A stretch of 64,000 bases of DNA, from the NCBI GenBank assembly GCA_963811775.1, contig CAWESO010000019.1, positions 1 through 64,000 of the forward strand, written 5' to 3'. The translations under genes and the position numbers were made by a program. The notes beneath the pieces were generated by a model. The model was not told the origin of the DNA, did not search any database, and saw nothing but the letters and a program-made list of their open reading frames with translations. The stretch's first letter is position 1. Each line of letters opens with the position of its first letter. This stretch comes from Chersky-840 sp963811775 (lineage in GTDB: Bacteria > Actinomycetota > Acidimicrobiia > Acidimicrobiales > UBA8190). Of this stretch, positions 1 to 9,747 are shown piece by piece.

Positions 1-92
1 GCGGACCGGGAGACCTCGAGCAGGTGGCACGCCTTGGCGACGTTGCCCTCCGGCTCAGCCTTCTCCGCCTCGATGAACGGGTACACGCTCAC
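1..92 (-). CDS. IS3-family transposase OrfB, N-terminal fragment (runs off window)
   Basis: Thirty codons are visible on the minus strand. The start is GTG at 92, with a good AAGGAG ribosome site five bases upstream. The peptide begins VSVYPFIEAEKAE and continues through NVAKACHLLEVSRS, the typical opening of IS3-group OrfB/IS150-type transposases, in which a short helical domain precedes the integrase core. The DDE catalytic region would lie beyond the window start, so whether the gene is intact cannot be told. It starts 24 bases after the stop of the neighbouring IS110 remnant. Confidence 0.6.
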   Translation of the reverse strand, partial: MSVYPFIEAEKAEPEGNVAKACHLLEVSRS

Positions 93-115
93 CGGGTCTC
101 CTTGATGCTCCTATG

Positions 116-1075
116 TCAAGCGGCCAGCCCAAGAATGTCCGACGAGGGAACCGCAAGGTCGTCACGCAGTCGGCGCCACACCTCATCTGAGAGTCGACGC
201 CGCAGCAGACGCAGCGCTTCGGTCTTGGTGTCCCCGTTGTGCATGCGCCCTTCGACGTACGCGCGTCCTTGCGAGCCCACACCACGCCATTGCGTGATGC
301 CGATGCGGTGCAGCGCGGCGTTCACCTGGCGGTTGCCACCACGGTTGAGACGTTGGGGGCCAGGGTTGCCCGACCACACCGGGATGGGTGCGGTCCCGTT
401 CCAACGGGCGAAGGCAGCCTTGGAACGGAATCGGTCAGCACCAGCGACCTCGCCGACGATCTTGGCGGCTGAGAGTACGCCGCAGCCAGCCATGGCCAGC
501 AGGCTCGGCGCCAGACGCTTGACGACGCGGCTGATCTCGCGTTCGAGCTCGTTGGCTCGGACGGTGAGCTCTCGGCAGCGCGCCACCAGCTCGCGGGCGA
601 TGCGGGCCACCGTGCCCTCGCCATCCTCCAGCTGGGTCTCGAGCGAGTTGAGTACGTGCTGGCGGCGCAGGGCCTTGGGCGGGAGCTGCAGGTCAGGGAA
701 CAGCTCGTGGAGATGCCAACGCAGCCGGCTCTGGATGCGGGTGCGCTCGGTGACCAAGTCGTCGCGGTGGTCGACGAGCAGACGCAGCTCCCGGGCCTCG
801 CCGTCGAGCCGAGCGACCGGCAGACCCGGCTCTCGCAACGCCGCACGGGCGACGGCGAGGGCATCGATGGGGTCGGACTTGCCCCGCTCCCGACCACCCC
901 GCCGGGCGCCCGCCATGAGTCGGGTGGGCACCCGCACGACGGCCTCCCCGGCCACGAGCAGGTCCGACTCGAGCCGCCGGGTCACGTGGCGGCAATCCTC
1001 GATAGCCCACGAACGCTCCGGCCACCGGGCCGCCCACTCAAGGGCCTCCAAGTGTCCTTCCGAGGTAGTTGCCAC
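116..1075 (-). pseudogene. IS110-family transposase, N-terminally truncated
   Basis: The 319-residue protein has the IS110 layout: remains of a RuvC-like DEDD domain (WAIED near residue 41, KSDPIDALAV near 79), a long coiled middle, and a C-terminal transposase_20/helix-hairpin-helix part (LLAMAGCGVLSAAKIVGEVA, then FARWNGTAPIP). Family members are usually 340-400 residues and open with a G(V/I)D-type motif carrying the first catalytic Asp. Here the homologous reading starts after that motif, and the same frame upstream runs into the stop codon of the nuclease-like gene. The DEDD set is therefore incomplete and the copy is probably inactive. GTG at 1075 is the first available start. Confidence 0.75.
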
Positions 1076-1108
1076 CGTCTTCTCAATCCTCAGCCTGGTG
1101 GCTCGACC

Positions 1109-2038
1109 TCACGACGATGGGCCGGAGGCCCAGGCATCCGTAAACCTGCCCTCCTGGTCCAAGGTGCAAGCAAGAAGCCCGTACACGTCGGAGGGATCGT
1201 CGGGCACCGTCGCCGGCAGCTTCCCGGCTCCGGCAGCGGCCCGCGCTAGGCGAAGCAGCACGTCCGGAATGGCGCCTTCGGAAATCCCGCCGACCCGAAC
1301 GCCGCGGTAGGTTTTCAGAATCGCCGATATGGCCATGGGTAGCCGGCGCAGGTCGACGGTGCCATCGTCAAGGAGGTACGGCAACTTCCAGGTCGCTGGG
1401 GAGCCGGCGTCGCCCACATAGGCGAAGCAGGCCGCAGATCGGTGGTACTTGGGATGGAGCAACGCACCGTCCGCGACCGGCTCAGGGCCTTCATGCGCGG
1501 CTGGGGCAGGCAGGAGCCGGAACCCGGCCGCCTCGGCCTCAGGTCGGGCGCGGTAGATGCCGTGGACGCTCAGCCACCAGAGGTCTTCGGGGGCCTCGGA
1601 GCCGTCGAGCGCTACGTAGACGCGGTCCCGGAGTCCTCCGTGGACCACGTCGGCGGCGTAGAGCATGTGCCCATCGCTGATCGCCACGCACCGCACGTGC
1701 TGTTTAGCGGCGTAGCCGAGCGCCTGGTCGAGGGCCCGACGAACGGCGTGCTCGTTCCAGGCGAGCAGGCCGGGTCGCTTGGCCTCGACCACCATCCACC
1801 TGACCCCGGGGCTCGTGAGGACGATGTCGGCGCGTTCGACCTGCCAGTTGACGTGCTCAGTCGGCCAGTCGAGCACCGAGGTGAACACCTCGCGCAGGAT
1901 CTCCTCGGTGGCACGTTCGGGGATGCGGCCGAAGCGATCGCCCTGGACAAGGTGTCGGTGACGGACTTCGGCGAAGTTCGGCCACGCCCTGCCGATCCGC
2001 TCGCAGCATCGCTGGTAGAGGACCAACTCCTCGGGCAC
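1109..2038 (-). CDS. Type I restriction HsdR-N-like nuclease (PD-(D/E)XK)
   Basis: This 309-residue protein starts at GTG (2038). Residues 45-90 look like the N-terminal domain of type I restriction subunit R: ATEEILREVF, then an Asp at 71 (RADIVLT) and E85-x-K87 in VVEAKRPG, a plausible PD-(D/E)XK nuclease core. Following helices (RRALDQALGYAAKQHVRC) fit the same fold. The C-terminal half (near YHRSAACFAYVGDAG) is not recognised. No HsdM or HsdS gene is nearby, so it is not a complete type I system. It is divergent from the SNF2/SWIM pair 263 bases away, and its stop codon lies just before the IS110 remnant, so the C-terminus may be cut short. Nuclease activity is an inference from motif spacing. 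Confidence 0.55.
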   Translation of the reverse strand: MPEELVLYQRCCERIGRAWPNFAEVRHRHLVQGDRFGRIPERATEEILREVFTSVLDWPTEHVNWQVERADIVLTSPGVRWMVVEAKRPGLLAWNEHAVRRALDQALGYAAKQHVRCVAISDGHMLYAADVVHGGLRDRVYVALDGSEAPEDLWWLSVHGIYRARPEAEAAGFRLLPAPAAHEGPEPVADGALLHPKYHRSAACFAYVGDAGSPATWKLPYLLDDGTVDLRRLPMAISAILKTYRGVRVGGISEGAIPDVLLRLARAAAGAGKLPATVPDDPSDVYGLLACTLDQEGRFTDAWASGPSS

Positions 2039-2301
2039 GGCAAGACGGTACTCACACGCGCCGGGTGGTGAGTCAGTCTGGATTCAGGCCACGCCCGCTC
2101 CAGCCATGATCCACGGCCGGCGGTGGGTCGTCGCCGACGGGTCCGTCGTCGTGGTCGGGCTGCACATGGTCTCCCGGGCGCCCTGAGGGGGCCCTCCGGG
2201 TGCGGGTGTACTTGGCAGTCCGCCCGACACCTACCAGCAGGCAGGCCACCTCGAGATCCACGATGACCGGTACGGCTTCCTCGGCGAGGCATCATTCCTG
2301 G

Positions 2302-5300
2302 GTGATCGTTCTCCACTCGGCGTGGCTGGCCCGAGCCAGCGGCCTCGCTCTGTGGGCCGAGGATGGTGCTCGACCCCGGACGCCCCCGCCCCGCCGAGGT
2401 CGTCCACCCCGTCAGCGGCGCCCAGAACCCCACCCCTTCGCCCTCGGCGCCGACGGCATCCGCCTCGCTGCCGCTGAGCTCGGAGGGATCGCCATAGAGG
2501 ACCTGGTCGTCAAGGCGCATGAGGAAGAGCTCTTCCTGGGGCTGCCTGCCGTCGGCGGCGGGCCGATCGGCTCGCCCTGGCTCGAGGATGACCTCGCCAC
2601 TTCCCCGGCCGCCGCGTCCTCGCTTTCCCCTTCGTCGCCCCCCGCATGGACCACCGCGGGGATCGTCTTCGAGCCATCCGAAGCAGCACACTTCGTGCTG
2701 GCGTTGACGGCGGCCAACCCGTCCGGGGCCCCCTCCGACCCGTCGGGCATCGTCCTCGCCTCCGACCTCCGATTCGCGGCGCGTGCCGCGGAGATGATCC
2801 TCGAGCTGTCCACCCGCGGCCGCATGCTCCCCACCCTGGAGCGCACCGGCGACGGTTGGCGGGCCCGCTGGCGCCCGCTCATCGACGCACGCGATCGGGG
2901 CCGGATCGAGACCCTGGTGTGGGCCCTTCCACCGTCGTTCATGGCCGCGACCACCGTCGATGCCGGTCACGATCATGCCGGCGTCGCCCCGGTCCCCGAG
3001 GCGCCGGACGAGATCCTCCGCTCCTATCTCTGGAGCGTGGCCGACGCATTGGTCCGGCGCTTCGTGGCCGATCGCCCGCCTGTCGCCATGCCCCCTGCCC
3101 GCCGGCGCCGTTCACCGAGGCCCGGCGCCGCCGATGCGTGGCTGGCCGCTCTGTGTTCGCCCGACGGAGTTGTCGACGCCGGGGACGACGAGCTGCATGC
3201 CCTCGCCGACGCGCTTCACGCCTGGCACGCCACGCAGGACACGGAGACGGACCCGGTACGGACCTGCTTCCGGATCGTCCCGCCTCCGGCCGAGGCCGAA
3301 GAAGAACATCGCGTCCACGAAGGCGGTGTTGCCCCGCTCCCCGGCCGGCGGCGCCCGGGCGCCCAACGCCAACCCATCGATGAATGGCGGATCGAGTTCG
3401 CCCTTCAGGCGGTCGATGATCCGAGTTTGCTCGTCTCCGCCGAGAGCGTGTGGGCCGACGGGCCCGAGCTCACGGCCTTGGAGCGCCACGCGATGCACCC
3501 CGACGAGCACCTCCTGCGAGGCCTGGGTCGTGCGTCTCGGCTCGTCCCCTCACTGGGCGCCGCGCTGGCCTCGGCGACGCCCTGCGCGCAGGTGACCGAC
3601 GGCGCTGGCGCTCTCGCCTTCCTCCGCGACGGCGCGCCGATCCTCGAACAGGCCGGCTTCGGGGTGCTCGCCCCACCTTGGTGGCGCTCCTCCAGGGCGC
3701 GTGTGAGCCTCCGGCTCAAGGCTCGAACCACGTCGAAGGCTGGGTCATCACCATCGGCCATCGGGCTCGATGGCTTGTGCGACATCAGCTGGGAGGCGGT
3801 GCTCGGTGACGACAAGCTCGGGCTGGCCGAGCTACGCGCGTTGGCGCGCCTCAAGCAACCGCTCGTACGGATCCGGGGCCAGTGGGTGGAGCTGGGGGAA
3901 AAGGACATCGCCGCCGCCATCGCTGCCGTAGGACGAAAGGGCGTCGATGTCAACCCCATGTCGGCCGGCGATGTGATGCGCAGCGCCCTCGGGATCGAGC
4001 CGACTGCCGGCGACCTACCCATTGCCGACGTGGAGGCAGACGGGTGGCTCGGGGACCTTCTCGCCGGTGCCGAGGACCGTCGGCTGCGGGCCCTGGTCAC
4101 CCCCGAGGGCTTCGTCGGCGAACTGCGCCCCTACCAAGAGCGCGGGCTCGGGTGGCTGGCGTTCCTCGGCGACCTCGGTCTCGGGGCTTGCCTGGCCGAC
4201 GACATGGGCCTCGGGAAGACGGCCCAGCTCCTCGCCCTGTTGGTCGATGAGCGCGCCCGACGCGCCCCCTTGGCGCCGACGCGTCGAGGACGATCGGGAG
4301 CGACCAAGCCAGCGCTACCTGTCGTCGGCCAGTGGGCGGGACCGACCCTCGTCCTGTGCCCGATGTCGCTCGTCGGCAATTGGCAGCGAGAGACAGCACG
4401 CTTTGCCCCCGACCTATCGGTGTATGTCCACCACGGGCCGAATCGGCTCGACGGCAAGGCCTTCACCCGCACGGCCGGCAAGGCTGACCTGGTGCTATCG
4501 ACCTACGGTCTCGCCGCGCGCGATCAGCACCTCCTCGCCACCGTTGCGTGGTGGCGCTTGGTCCTCGACGAGGCGCAGCAGATAAAGAACAGCGCGGCCC
4601 GAACCACCCAGAGTGTCAGGGCCATCCCGGCCCAACGGCGGATCGCCATGACCGGCACCCCGGTGGAGAACCGCCTGACCGAGCTGTGGTCGATCATGCA
4701 GTTCCTCAACCCCGGCTTGCTCGGCTCGGAAAAGGGCTTTCGCGACCGCTTCGCCCTCCCGATCGAACGCGATGGCGACGACGAGGCGGCAGCCCGCCTC
4801 CGCCGCGTCACCGCTCCGTTCGTGCTCCGCCGGCTGAAGACCGACCGGTCGATCATCGCCGACTTGCCCGACAAGCTCGAGATGAAGGAGTTCTGCACCT
4901 TGACCCGCGAGCAGGCCAGTCTCTACCAGGCCGTCGTCGATGACATGCTGGCGAGGATCGACCAAGCCGATGGCATCGAACGCCGCGGCCTGGTCCTCGC
5001 CACCATGATGAAGCTCAAGCAGGTGTGCAACCATCCGGCGCACTTCCTGGCCGACGGCTCGTCGCTGCCGGGACGGTCGGGCAAGCTGGCCCGCCTCGTC
5101 GAGGTGCTCGACGAGGCCGTGGCCGAGGGCGACCGCGCCCTCGTGTTCACCCAGTTCACGGAGATGGGGAACCTGCTCGAGCGCCATCTTCGCCGTCATC
5201 TCGGGTGCGACGTGCTGTGGCTCCACGGCGGGGTGTCGAAGAAGGCGCGCGATGCCATGGTCGAGCGGTTTCAGGGCGACAACGGCCCGCCGGTGTTCCT

Positions 5301-5619
5301 GCTGTCGCTGAAGGCTGGTGGCACCGGTCTGAACCTGACGGCAGCCACCCATGTCGTGCACTTCGACCGGTGGTGGAATCCCGCGGTCGAGAACCAAGCG
5401 ACCGATCGGGCCTTTCGTATCGGCCAACGGCGCAACGTGCAGGTGCGAAAGTTCGTGTGCGGCGGGACCCTCGAGGAGCGCATCGACGACATGATCGAGG
5501 CAAAGCGCGCCCTGGCCGAGCGGATCGTCGGCACCGGTGAAGGCTGGATCACCGAGATGTCCACCGACCAACTTCGCCAGGTCGTGGCCTTGTCGGCCGA
5601 CGCCGTGGGGGGCGACTGA
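2302..5619 (+). CDS. SNF2-family ATP-dependent helicase/translocase
   Basis: A 1,105-residue SWI2/SNF2 ATPase. GTG at 2302 is preferred because the family N-terminus VIVLHSAWL begins there and a GAGG lies about 12 bases upstream; the open frame extends 34 codons further. Residues about 1-600 form the SNF2-associated domain. The motor follows: Walker A DDMGLGKT near 634, DEAQ near 755 in LVLDEAQQIKN, motif III MTGTPVENRLTELW, and motif VI ATDRAFRIGQR near 1033. It should translocate on double-stranded DNA using ATP. Its stop overlaps the start of the SWIM-finger gene (TGATG), so the two are translationally coupled and probably act together, as in many actinobacteria. The role is unknown; repair or defence are both possible. 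Confidence 0.85.
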   Translation: MIVLHSAWLARASGLALWAEDGARPRTPPPRRGRPPRQRRPEPHPFALGADGIRLAAAELGGIAIEDLVVKAHEEELFLGLPAVGGGPIGSPWLEDDLATSPAAASSLSPSSPPAWTTAGIVFEPSEAAHFVLALTAANPSGAPSDPSGIVLASDLRFAARAAEMILELSTRGRMLPTLERTGDGWRARWRPLIDARDRGRIETLVWALPPSFMAATTVDAGHDHAGVAPVPEAPDEILRSYLWSVADALVRRFVADRPPVAMPPARRRRSPRPGAADAWLAALCSPDGVVDAGDDELHALADALHAWHATQDTETDPVRTCFRIVPPPAEAEEEHRVHEGGVAPLPGRRRPGAQRQPIDEWRIEFALQAVDDPSLLVSAESVWADGPELTALERHAMHPDEHLLRGLGRASRLVPSLGAALASATPCAQVTDGAGALAFLRDGAPILEQAGFGVLAPPWWRSSRARVSLRLKARTTSKAGSSPSAIGLDGLCDISWEAVLGDDKLGLAELRALARLKQPLVRIRGQWVELGEKDIAAAIAAVGRKGVDVNPMSAGDVMRSALGIEPTAGDLPIADVEADGWLGDLLAGAEDRRLRALVTPEGFVGELRPYQERGLGWLAFLGDLGLGACLADDMGLGKTAQLLALLVDERARRAPLAPTRRGRSGATKPALPVVGQWAGPTLVLCPMSLVGNWQRETARFAPDLSVYVHHGPNRLDGKAFTRTAGKADLVLSTYGLAARDQHLLATVAWWRLVLDEAQQIKNSAARTTQSVRAIPAQRRIAMTGTPVENRLTELWSIMQFLNPGLLGSEKGFRDRFALPIERDGDDEAAARLRRVTAPFVLRRLKTDRSIIADLPDKLEMKEFCTLTREQASLYQAVVDDMLARIDQADGIERRGLVLATMMKLKQVCNHPAHFLADGSSLPGRSGKLARLVEVLDEAVAEGDRALVFTQFTEMGNLLERHLRRHLGCDVLWLHGGVSKKARDAMVERFQGDNGPPVFLLSLKAGGTGLNLTAATHVVHFDRWWNPAVENQATDRAFRIGQRRNVQVRKFVCGGTLEERIDDMIEAKRALAERIVGTGEGWITEMSTDQLRQVVALSADAVGGD

Positions 5620-6659
5620 TGCCCCCCCGTCGTCCTGCGAGTCGGTCCCGGCGCCGCGGCGATGCATGGTGGCCACCACCGTCCACCCCGATCGCCGTAG
5701 AAGGAGGGCTGCAGGCACGCAGCCAACGCGGCCGGATCGGTGACACCTGGTGGTCGCTACGGTTCATCGCCGTGCTCGAGTCGTTCGGTATGGGCAGCCG
5801 CCTCCAGCGCGGCAAGCGCTACGCCCGCACCGGCCAAGTGCTCAGCATGGACGTCGCCCCCGGTCAAGTCACGGCGTCGGTCCAGGGTTCGCGGACCAAG
5901 CCCTACCGGGTCTTCATCGAGACCCGCATGCTCACGGCCGTCGAATGGGATGCCGCCGAGGCGGTCATGGCGTCGAGCGCTGTCTTCATGGCCAAGCTCC
6001 TGGCCGGCGACATGCCCGAAGAGATCGAGGAGGCGTTCGCCGGGTCGGCGGGCTCGCTGTTCCCGGCCTCGGCCGACGGGTTCGACTCGGCGTGCTCCTG
6101 CCCCGATTGGGAGAACCCGTGCAAGCACATCGCAGCGGTCTACTTCCTGTTGGCGGAAGCCTTTGACCGTGACCCGTTCCTCATCTTTGCCTGGCGCGGC
6201 CGGGGCAAGGCCGAACTTCTCGCTGGTCTACGGGCGCGCCGGCGCGGTTTGGACTTCGGCGCCGGTCCCGACGGCTCCGAACCGGCCGAGGCGACCAAGG
6301 TTTACGAAGCCGGACAATTCGGGTGGCCCATGCCAGACCCCGAGCGCCGCGCCGAGCGGCAGCTGGCGGACCCGATATCCGTGTGGGGGCGGCATGAGGA
6401 CGTGGCGGCCATCGAGATCCGACCCCGCTTGGCCGTAGCCCCCGACCTGGTTCTTCGTCAACTCGACCCGACACCCCTCGCCGGCAACGAGGCACGGATC
6501 ACCGAGGCCCTCCGTCCGCTCTACGAGGCGATGACGGCGGGTGCCGCCGCCCTGGCCCTCGGCGAACCGGCACTCGTCGTCGCGCAAGAAACGCTCCCAG
6601 CCAGCGTCAAACCAGACGCCGTGGTTGTGCCCATCCAGACACGGGACCCGCGTCGTTGA
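5619..6659 (+). CDS. SWIM zinc-finger protein, partner of the SNF2 helicase
   Basis: A 346-residue protein whose ATG overlaps the SNF2 stop codon. A SWIM zinc finger is clear: C159-x-C161-x6-C168-x-H170 within CSCPDWENPCKHIAAVYFLL, the classic CxC...CxH pattern followed by a hydrophobic helix. The preceding segment (GQVLSMDVAPGQVTASVQGS) matches the stretch usually found before bacterial SWIM fingers. The first 45 residues are Arg/Trp-rich and poorly conserved in look; a later start at Met66 (MGSRLQRGKRYARTG) is possible. SWIM fingers bind DNA or proteins. Coupling to SNF2 suggests a substrate-binding role for the motor. Confidence 0.85.
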   Translation: MPPRRPASRSRRRGDAWWPPPSTPIAVEGGLQARSQRGRIGDTWWSLRFIAVLESFGMGSRLQRGKRYARTGQVLSMDVAPGQVTASVQGSRTKPYRVFIETRMLTAVEWDAAEAVMASSAVFMAKLLAGDMPEEIEEAFAGSAGSLFPASADGFDSACSCPDWENPCKHIAAVYFLLAEAFDRDPFLIFAWRGRGKAELLAGLRARRRGLDFGAGPDGSEPAEATKVYEAGQFGWPMPDPERRAERQLADPISVWGRHEDVAAIEIRPRLAVAPDLVLRQLDPTPLAGNEARITEALRPLYEAMTAGAAALALGEPALVVAQETLPASVKPDAVVVPIQTRDPRR

Positions 6660-7024
6660 GCAGTCCCGGGTTTGCCGTGTTCGAATCACGACCGGTAACG
6701 ACTGCCCCCGTTTGGGTCAAGCGTTGTCGCGGTGACAGACGCCAGATCCGGCGATCGGAGGCGGAATTAATTAGCGCATCCGCCTTTGGGCTGGCATCGT
6801 CACTTTGCCAGCGATCCAAGCTACTCGAGGAAACGTCACGGGCACGCGTTCGGTACCGGAGATCAATTCCTGGCGAGCCGATCTCGGCGATCAGGGATGC
6901 GTTCTGCCACTTTCGGAGACGTCATTATGGGGCCCAGAGCTGCCGCGTCTGGGGTGCGCCACCTTGACACTTTCGGACAGACTAGGCCTCGCTCAAGCTG
7001 CAATCGAAGAAAGCGGGCCAACAA
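6660..7024. other. Intergenic region, no gene seen
   Basis: These 365 bases separate the SWIM gene from the monooxygenase gene. They are less GC-rich than the flanks, and all open frames are short and unlike known proteins. A TTCGAAT heptamer near 6680, reminiscent of a tRNA T-loop, has only a four-base stem and no tRNA body, so it is not called. A weak GAAGAAAG before 7025 may serve as ribosome site for the next gene. Confidence 0.5.
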
Positions 7025-8128
7025 ATGATCGAATTCGGCTTGGTGTATGAGATCTGCCGGCCGGCGCCCTTCGACGGCTTCTCATCGGAGGCCGACGCCT
7101 ACTGGCAGGCGCTTGAACAGGTCTGTTTGGCCGACGGACTCGGCTTCGAGCACGTGTGGGAGGTTGAGCACCACTTCTTGGAGGGCTACTCCATCTCCTC
7201 GGCACCCGAAGTGTTCTTGTCGGCGGTAGCACAGAACACCAGACGGATCCGTGTTGGCAACGGGGTTCGGCTCCTTCCCCCGCCCTTCAACCACCCGGCT
7301 CGCTCGGCCGAGATGGCGGCAGTCCTCGACATCATGAGCAAGGGTCGCTATGACTTCGGTGTCGGCCGGTCGATCACCGAAGCCGAACTCGGTGGGTTCG
7401 GCATCGACCCGCAGGACTCTCGGCCGATGCTCGACGAGGTATTGCCCGAGATTGTCCGCATGTGGACGGAAAACCCCTACCCGGGGTTCGAAGGCAAGTA
7501 CTTCTCAATGCCCGAACGGCCGGTACTGCCCAAGCCGGTTCAAGACCCCCATCCGCCGATCTGGATGGCCTGCACTCAGCCATCGTCGTTCGACCTGGCC
7601 GCGGACTATGGCATTGGGGTCCTCGCCTTCGGAGTTGGGGCGCCCGGTGATGTGGTCGACTCACTGAAGCGCTACAAACAGCGGATCGCCAACCCGGCGA
7701 GGCAGGTGGGCAAGGTGGTTACCAACGCTGTGGCCCCGGCCACGCTCATGTTTTGCTCCGAGGATACCCGTAAGGCTCTCGACATGGGCGCGGTCGCCGC
7801 CCTCTGGTATGGAGCGCAGACTGCCAAGCTCTTCGCGCCTTGGGCCGGGAAGGAAGTCGCCGGCTACGAATACTACGGTCAGCTCGCCAACGATCCCGAA
7901 TTCGTGGCCCGGTTCCTCCGCCCGCTCGAGGACGCAATGAACGACGAGTACTCGCTCATCGGGACGCCGGACAAGGTGGCACAAGGGGTTCAGGCCTATG
8001 TCGACATCGGTGCCGACCAGATCATCTGCCTGATCCAGGCCGGCCGTATCCCGCACGAGGAGATCATGGCGAGCCTCCGCCTGTTCGGTGAAGAGGTCAT
8101 GCCCAGGTTTCGTCGGTCCTCGGTCTGA
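7025..8128 (+). CDS. LLM-class flavin-dependent oxidoreductase (luciferase-like)
   Basis: A 367-residue bacterial-luciferase-like monooxygenase with a TIM-barrel fold. Typical family segments are visible: LGFEHVWEVEHHF near residue 40, TRRIRVGNGVRLLPP near 72-86, PARSAEMAAVLDIMSKGRYDFGVGRS near 91-116 (given here in parts of one conserved block), and the late LIGTPDKVAQGVQAY block near 317. Such enzymes use FMNH2 or F420H2 from a partner reductase to oxidise small molecules. The substrate cannot be deduced. The gene stands alone between a non-coding stretch and an insertion sequence, with no reductase next to it. The start is ATG with a weak GAAGAAAG upstream. Confidence 0.85.
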   Translation: MIEFGLVYEICRPAPFDGFSSEADAYWQALEQVCLADGLGFEHVWEVEHHFLEGYSISSAPEVFLSAVAQNTRRIRVGNGVRLLPPPFNHPARSAEMAAVLDIMSKGRYDFGVGRSITEAELGGFGIDPQDSRPMLDEVLPEIVRMWTENPYPGFEGKYFSMPERPVLPKPVQDPHPPIWMACTQPSSFDLAADYGIGVLAFGVGAPGDVVDSLKRYKQRIANPARQVGKVVTNAVAPATLMFCSEDTRKALDMGAVAALWYGAQTAKLFAPWAGKEVAGYEYYGQLANDPEFVARFLRPLEDAMNDEYSLIGTPDKVAQGVQAYVDIGADQIICLIQAGRIPHEEIMASLRLFGEEVMPRFRRSSV

Positions 8129-8423
8129 CTGTCACCCGGCTGGCGTTTAGGACGACCCCCGGCGACGTTCTCCTCGCAGATCTGGGACACCTTCTGTTCC
8201 CGGTTGACGTGAAGGACGCCAAAACCTCGATCGACCCGATGACTGCAGACGAGTGGTTCGGGAGACGGAGTCACCGTCTGGACTGTCAACGGCTACGTCA
8301 GGACACGACCCGTGTCGTAAGCCGGAGCGCAGCGGAGCAGGCCCGTCTGATCATCATGTGCGCCGACCGTGGTCAGATAAGACGCGATAGCTTGCCGCGT
8401 TCGAGTGCCGGAAGTCGAGGCGA

Positions 8424-9497
8424 TTACGCAGCTGCTCGGTAGTACTCGTGGATGAGGCCCCCAAGGACGTCGCGACGTTCAATGTGGGTGGGAAGGACAG
8501 TGACGTCCGGAGGGTCGTTGGTGACCGGTATGGCGAGGCCGATGCCACGGTGCGGACGCTGTTCGTTGTAGTGACGTACATAGGTGCGCAGGACACACTC
8601 TGTACGGCGACGACCGACGAGCAGAAGCTGGTCAGGACACTCGCTTCGTGCCGTGTCCACCCAGCGCTCGGCGTACGCGTTGGCCCGAGGGGCCCGCACC
8701 GGGGTGCGGATAATCTCGATGCTTTCCGAAGCGAAGACCTCATCGAAGCTGGCCACGAATTTGGTGTCGCGATCACGGATGAGGAACCTGAACACATGAC
8801 CTTGTTCTGCCAGGTCGCCCACCAGGTTCCGGGCGACTTGAGTCACCCAGGGGCCGCTCGGGTGCTTCGTCACGCCGAGGATGTGGACTCTCCTGGTGGC
8901 CAGCTCGATCACGAACAGAACGTAGAGCCGCTGGAAGAAGACGGTGTCCACGCTGAGGAAGTCCGTGGCCAGGATGCCGGCCGCCTGTGCTCTCAGGAAC
9001 TGGGCCCACGAGGGTCCACCTCTCGGAGCCGGCCCGAGCCGATGGCGGCGCAGCACGCGGCGAACCGAGGTGGCAGAGACCCGGATGCCGAGCTTCCTCA
9101 GTTCGCCCTGGACGCGCGCGCAGCCCCAGCTCCGGTTCTCCGTGCCGAGCCGGACGATGAGGGCGACAACGTCGGGATCGAGGGCCGGACGGCCGGGACG
9201 ACGCTGTTGACGCCACCGCCGCCACTTGCGCCTCGCTGCCTCTCGGTGCCAGCGCAGCAGGGTCTCGGGCGTGACGAGGAACGCCTGCCACCGGCCCCGG
9301 GACAGCAGTCGGCTCAACGCGGCGAGCAAAGCACGATCGGCCCGCCGGTACCGCAGACGCCCATGGAGTTGTCGCTCGAGGATCTTCACCTGATGGCGGA
9401 GCACCAGGATCTCGACGTCCTTGTCCCGTTCGGTGCGTCGTGCCGTCACCAGGTCGAAGATCCAACACAGCCCGAGGTAGAGAAGTGAGAAGACCAC
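8424..9497 (-). mobile_element. Insertion sequence with integrase-core (DDE) transposase
   Basis: A 357-residue single-frame transposase of the rve integrase-core type common in actinobacteria. It has an N-terminal helix-turn-helix region (EILVLRHQVKILERQL), then WGCARVQGELRKLGIRVS, then the DDE core with D179 in LATDFLSVDT, D244 in RDRDTKFV, and E277 in ANAYAERWVDTAR. The C-terminus (RRDVLGGLIHEYYRAA) is the usual family ending, so the protein is complete. Translation starts at GTG. I could not identify convincing terminal inverted repeats or a target-site duplication by eye, so only the gene is delimited. The closest group is IS481/IS3-like; exact family assignment needs a database comparison. 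Confidence 0.8.
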
Positions 9498-9747
9498 GGC
9501 CGATGATGCCCGTTGGAGCGGGACTCAGGCCAGCCCAGGACCGTCAGAAGGGCCAGCTCATCGGCATGATCGACCTTTTGGCGCCCTTCACCTCAACACC
9601 ACTTGCATGCAACGCCCAGATTCCTGATACCTCAAGGAGAAATCGCTAATACAACGAGGGAAATGATACGACACCTCTGACCATCCAGTGGAGACGCAAG
9701 CGCTGTCGCATCAAAGGATGGAGAACGTCGTACAGCCGCAACACTCC

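Noticed and set aside
4495..5718. Long open frame on the minus strand opposite the SNF2 gene
   Set aside because: It is a high-GC shadow with no domain features, while the plus strand carries clear helicase motifs. Many similar antisense frames occur across the window.
1109..6659. DISARM or type I restriction-modification system
   Set aside because: No methyltransferase, specificity subunit, DrmA, DrmB or DrmC gene is present; only a nuclease-like and a SNF2 gene fit.
6670..6700. TTCGAAT resembling a tRNA T-loop, perhaps a tRNA remnant or attachment site
   Set aside because: The stem has only four pairs, no anticodon or acceptor arm is found, and the sequence does not match the tRNA-Arg 3' end.
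8380..9560. Terminal inverted repeats for the integrase-core insertion sequence
   Set aside because: Only short matches such as GATCATG were seen on both sides; they are not convincing by eye.
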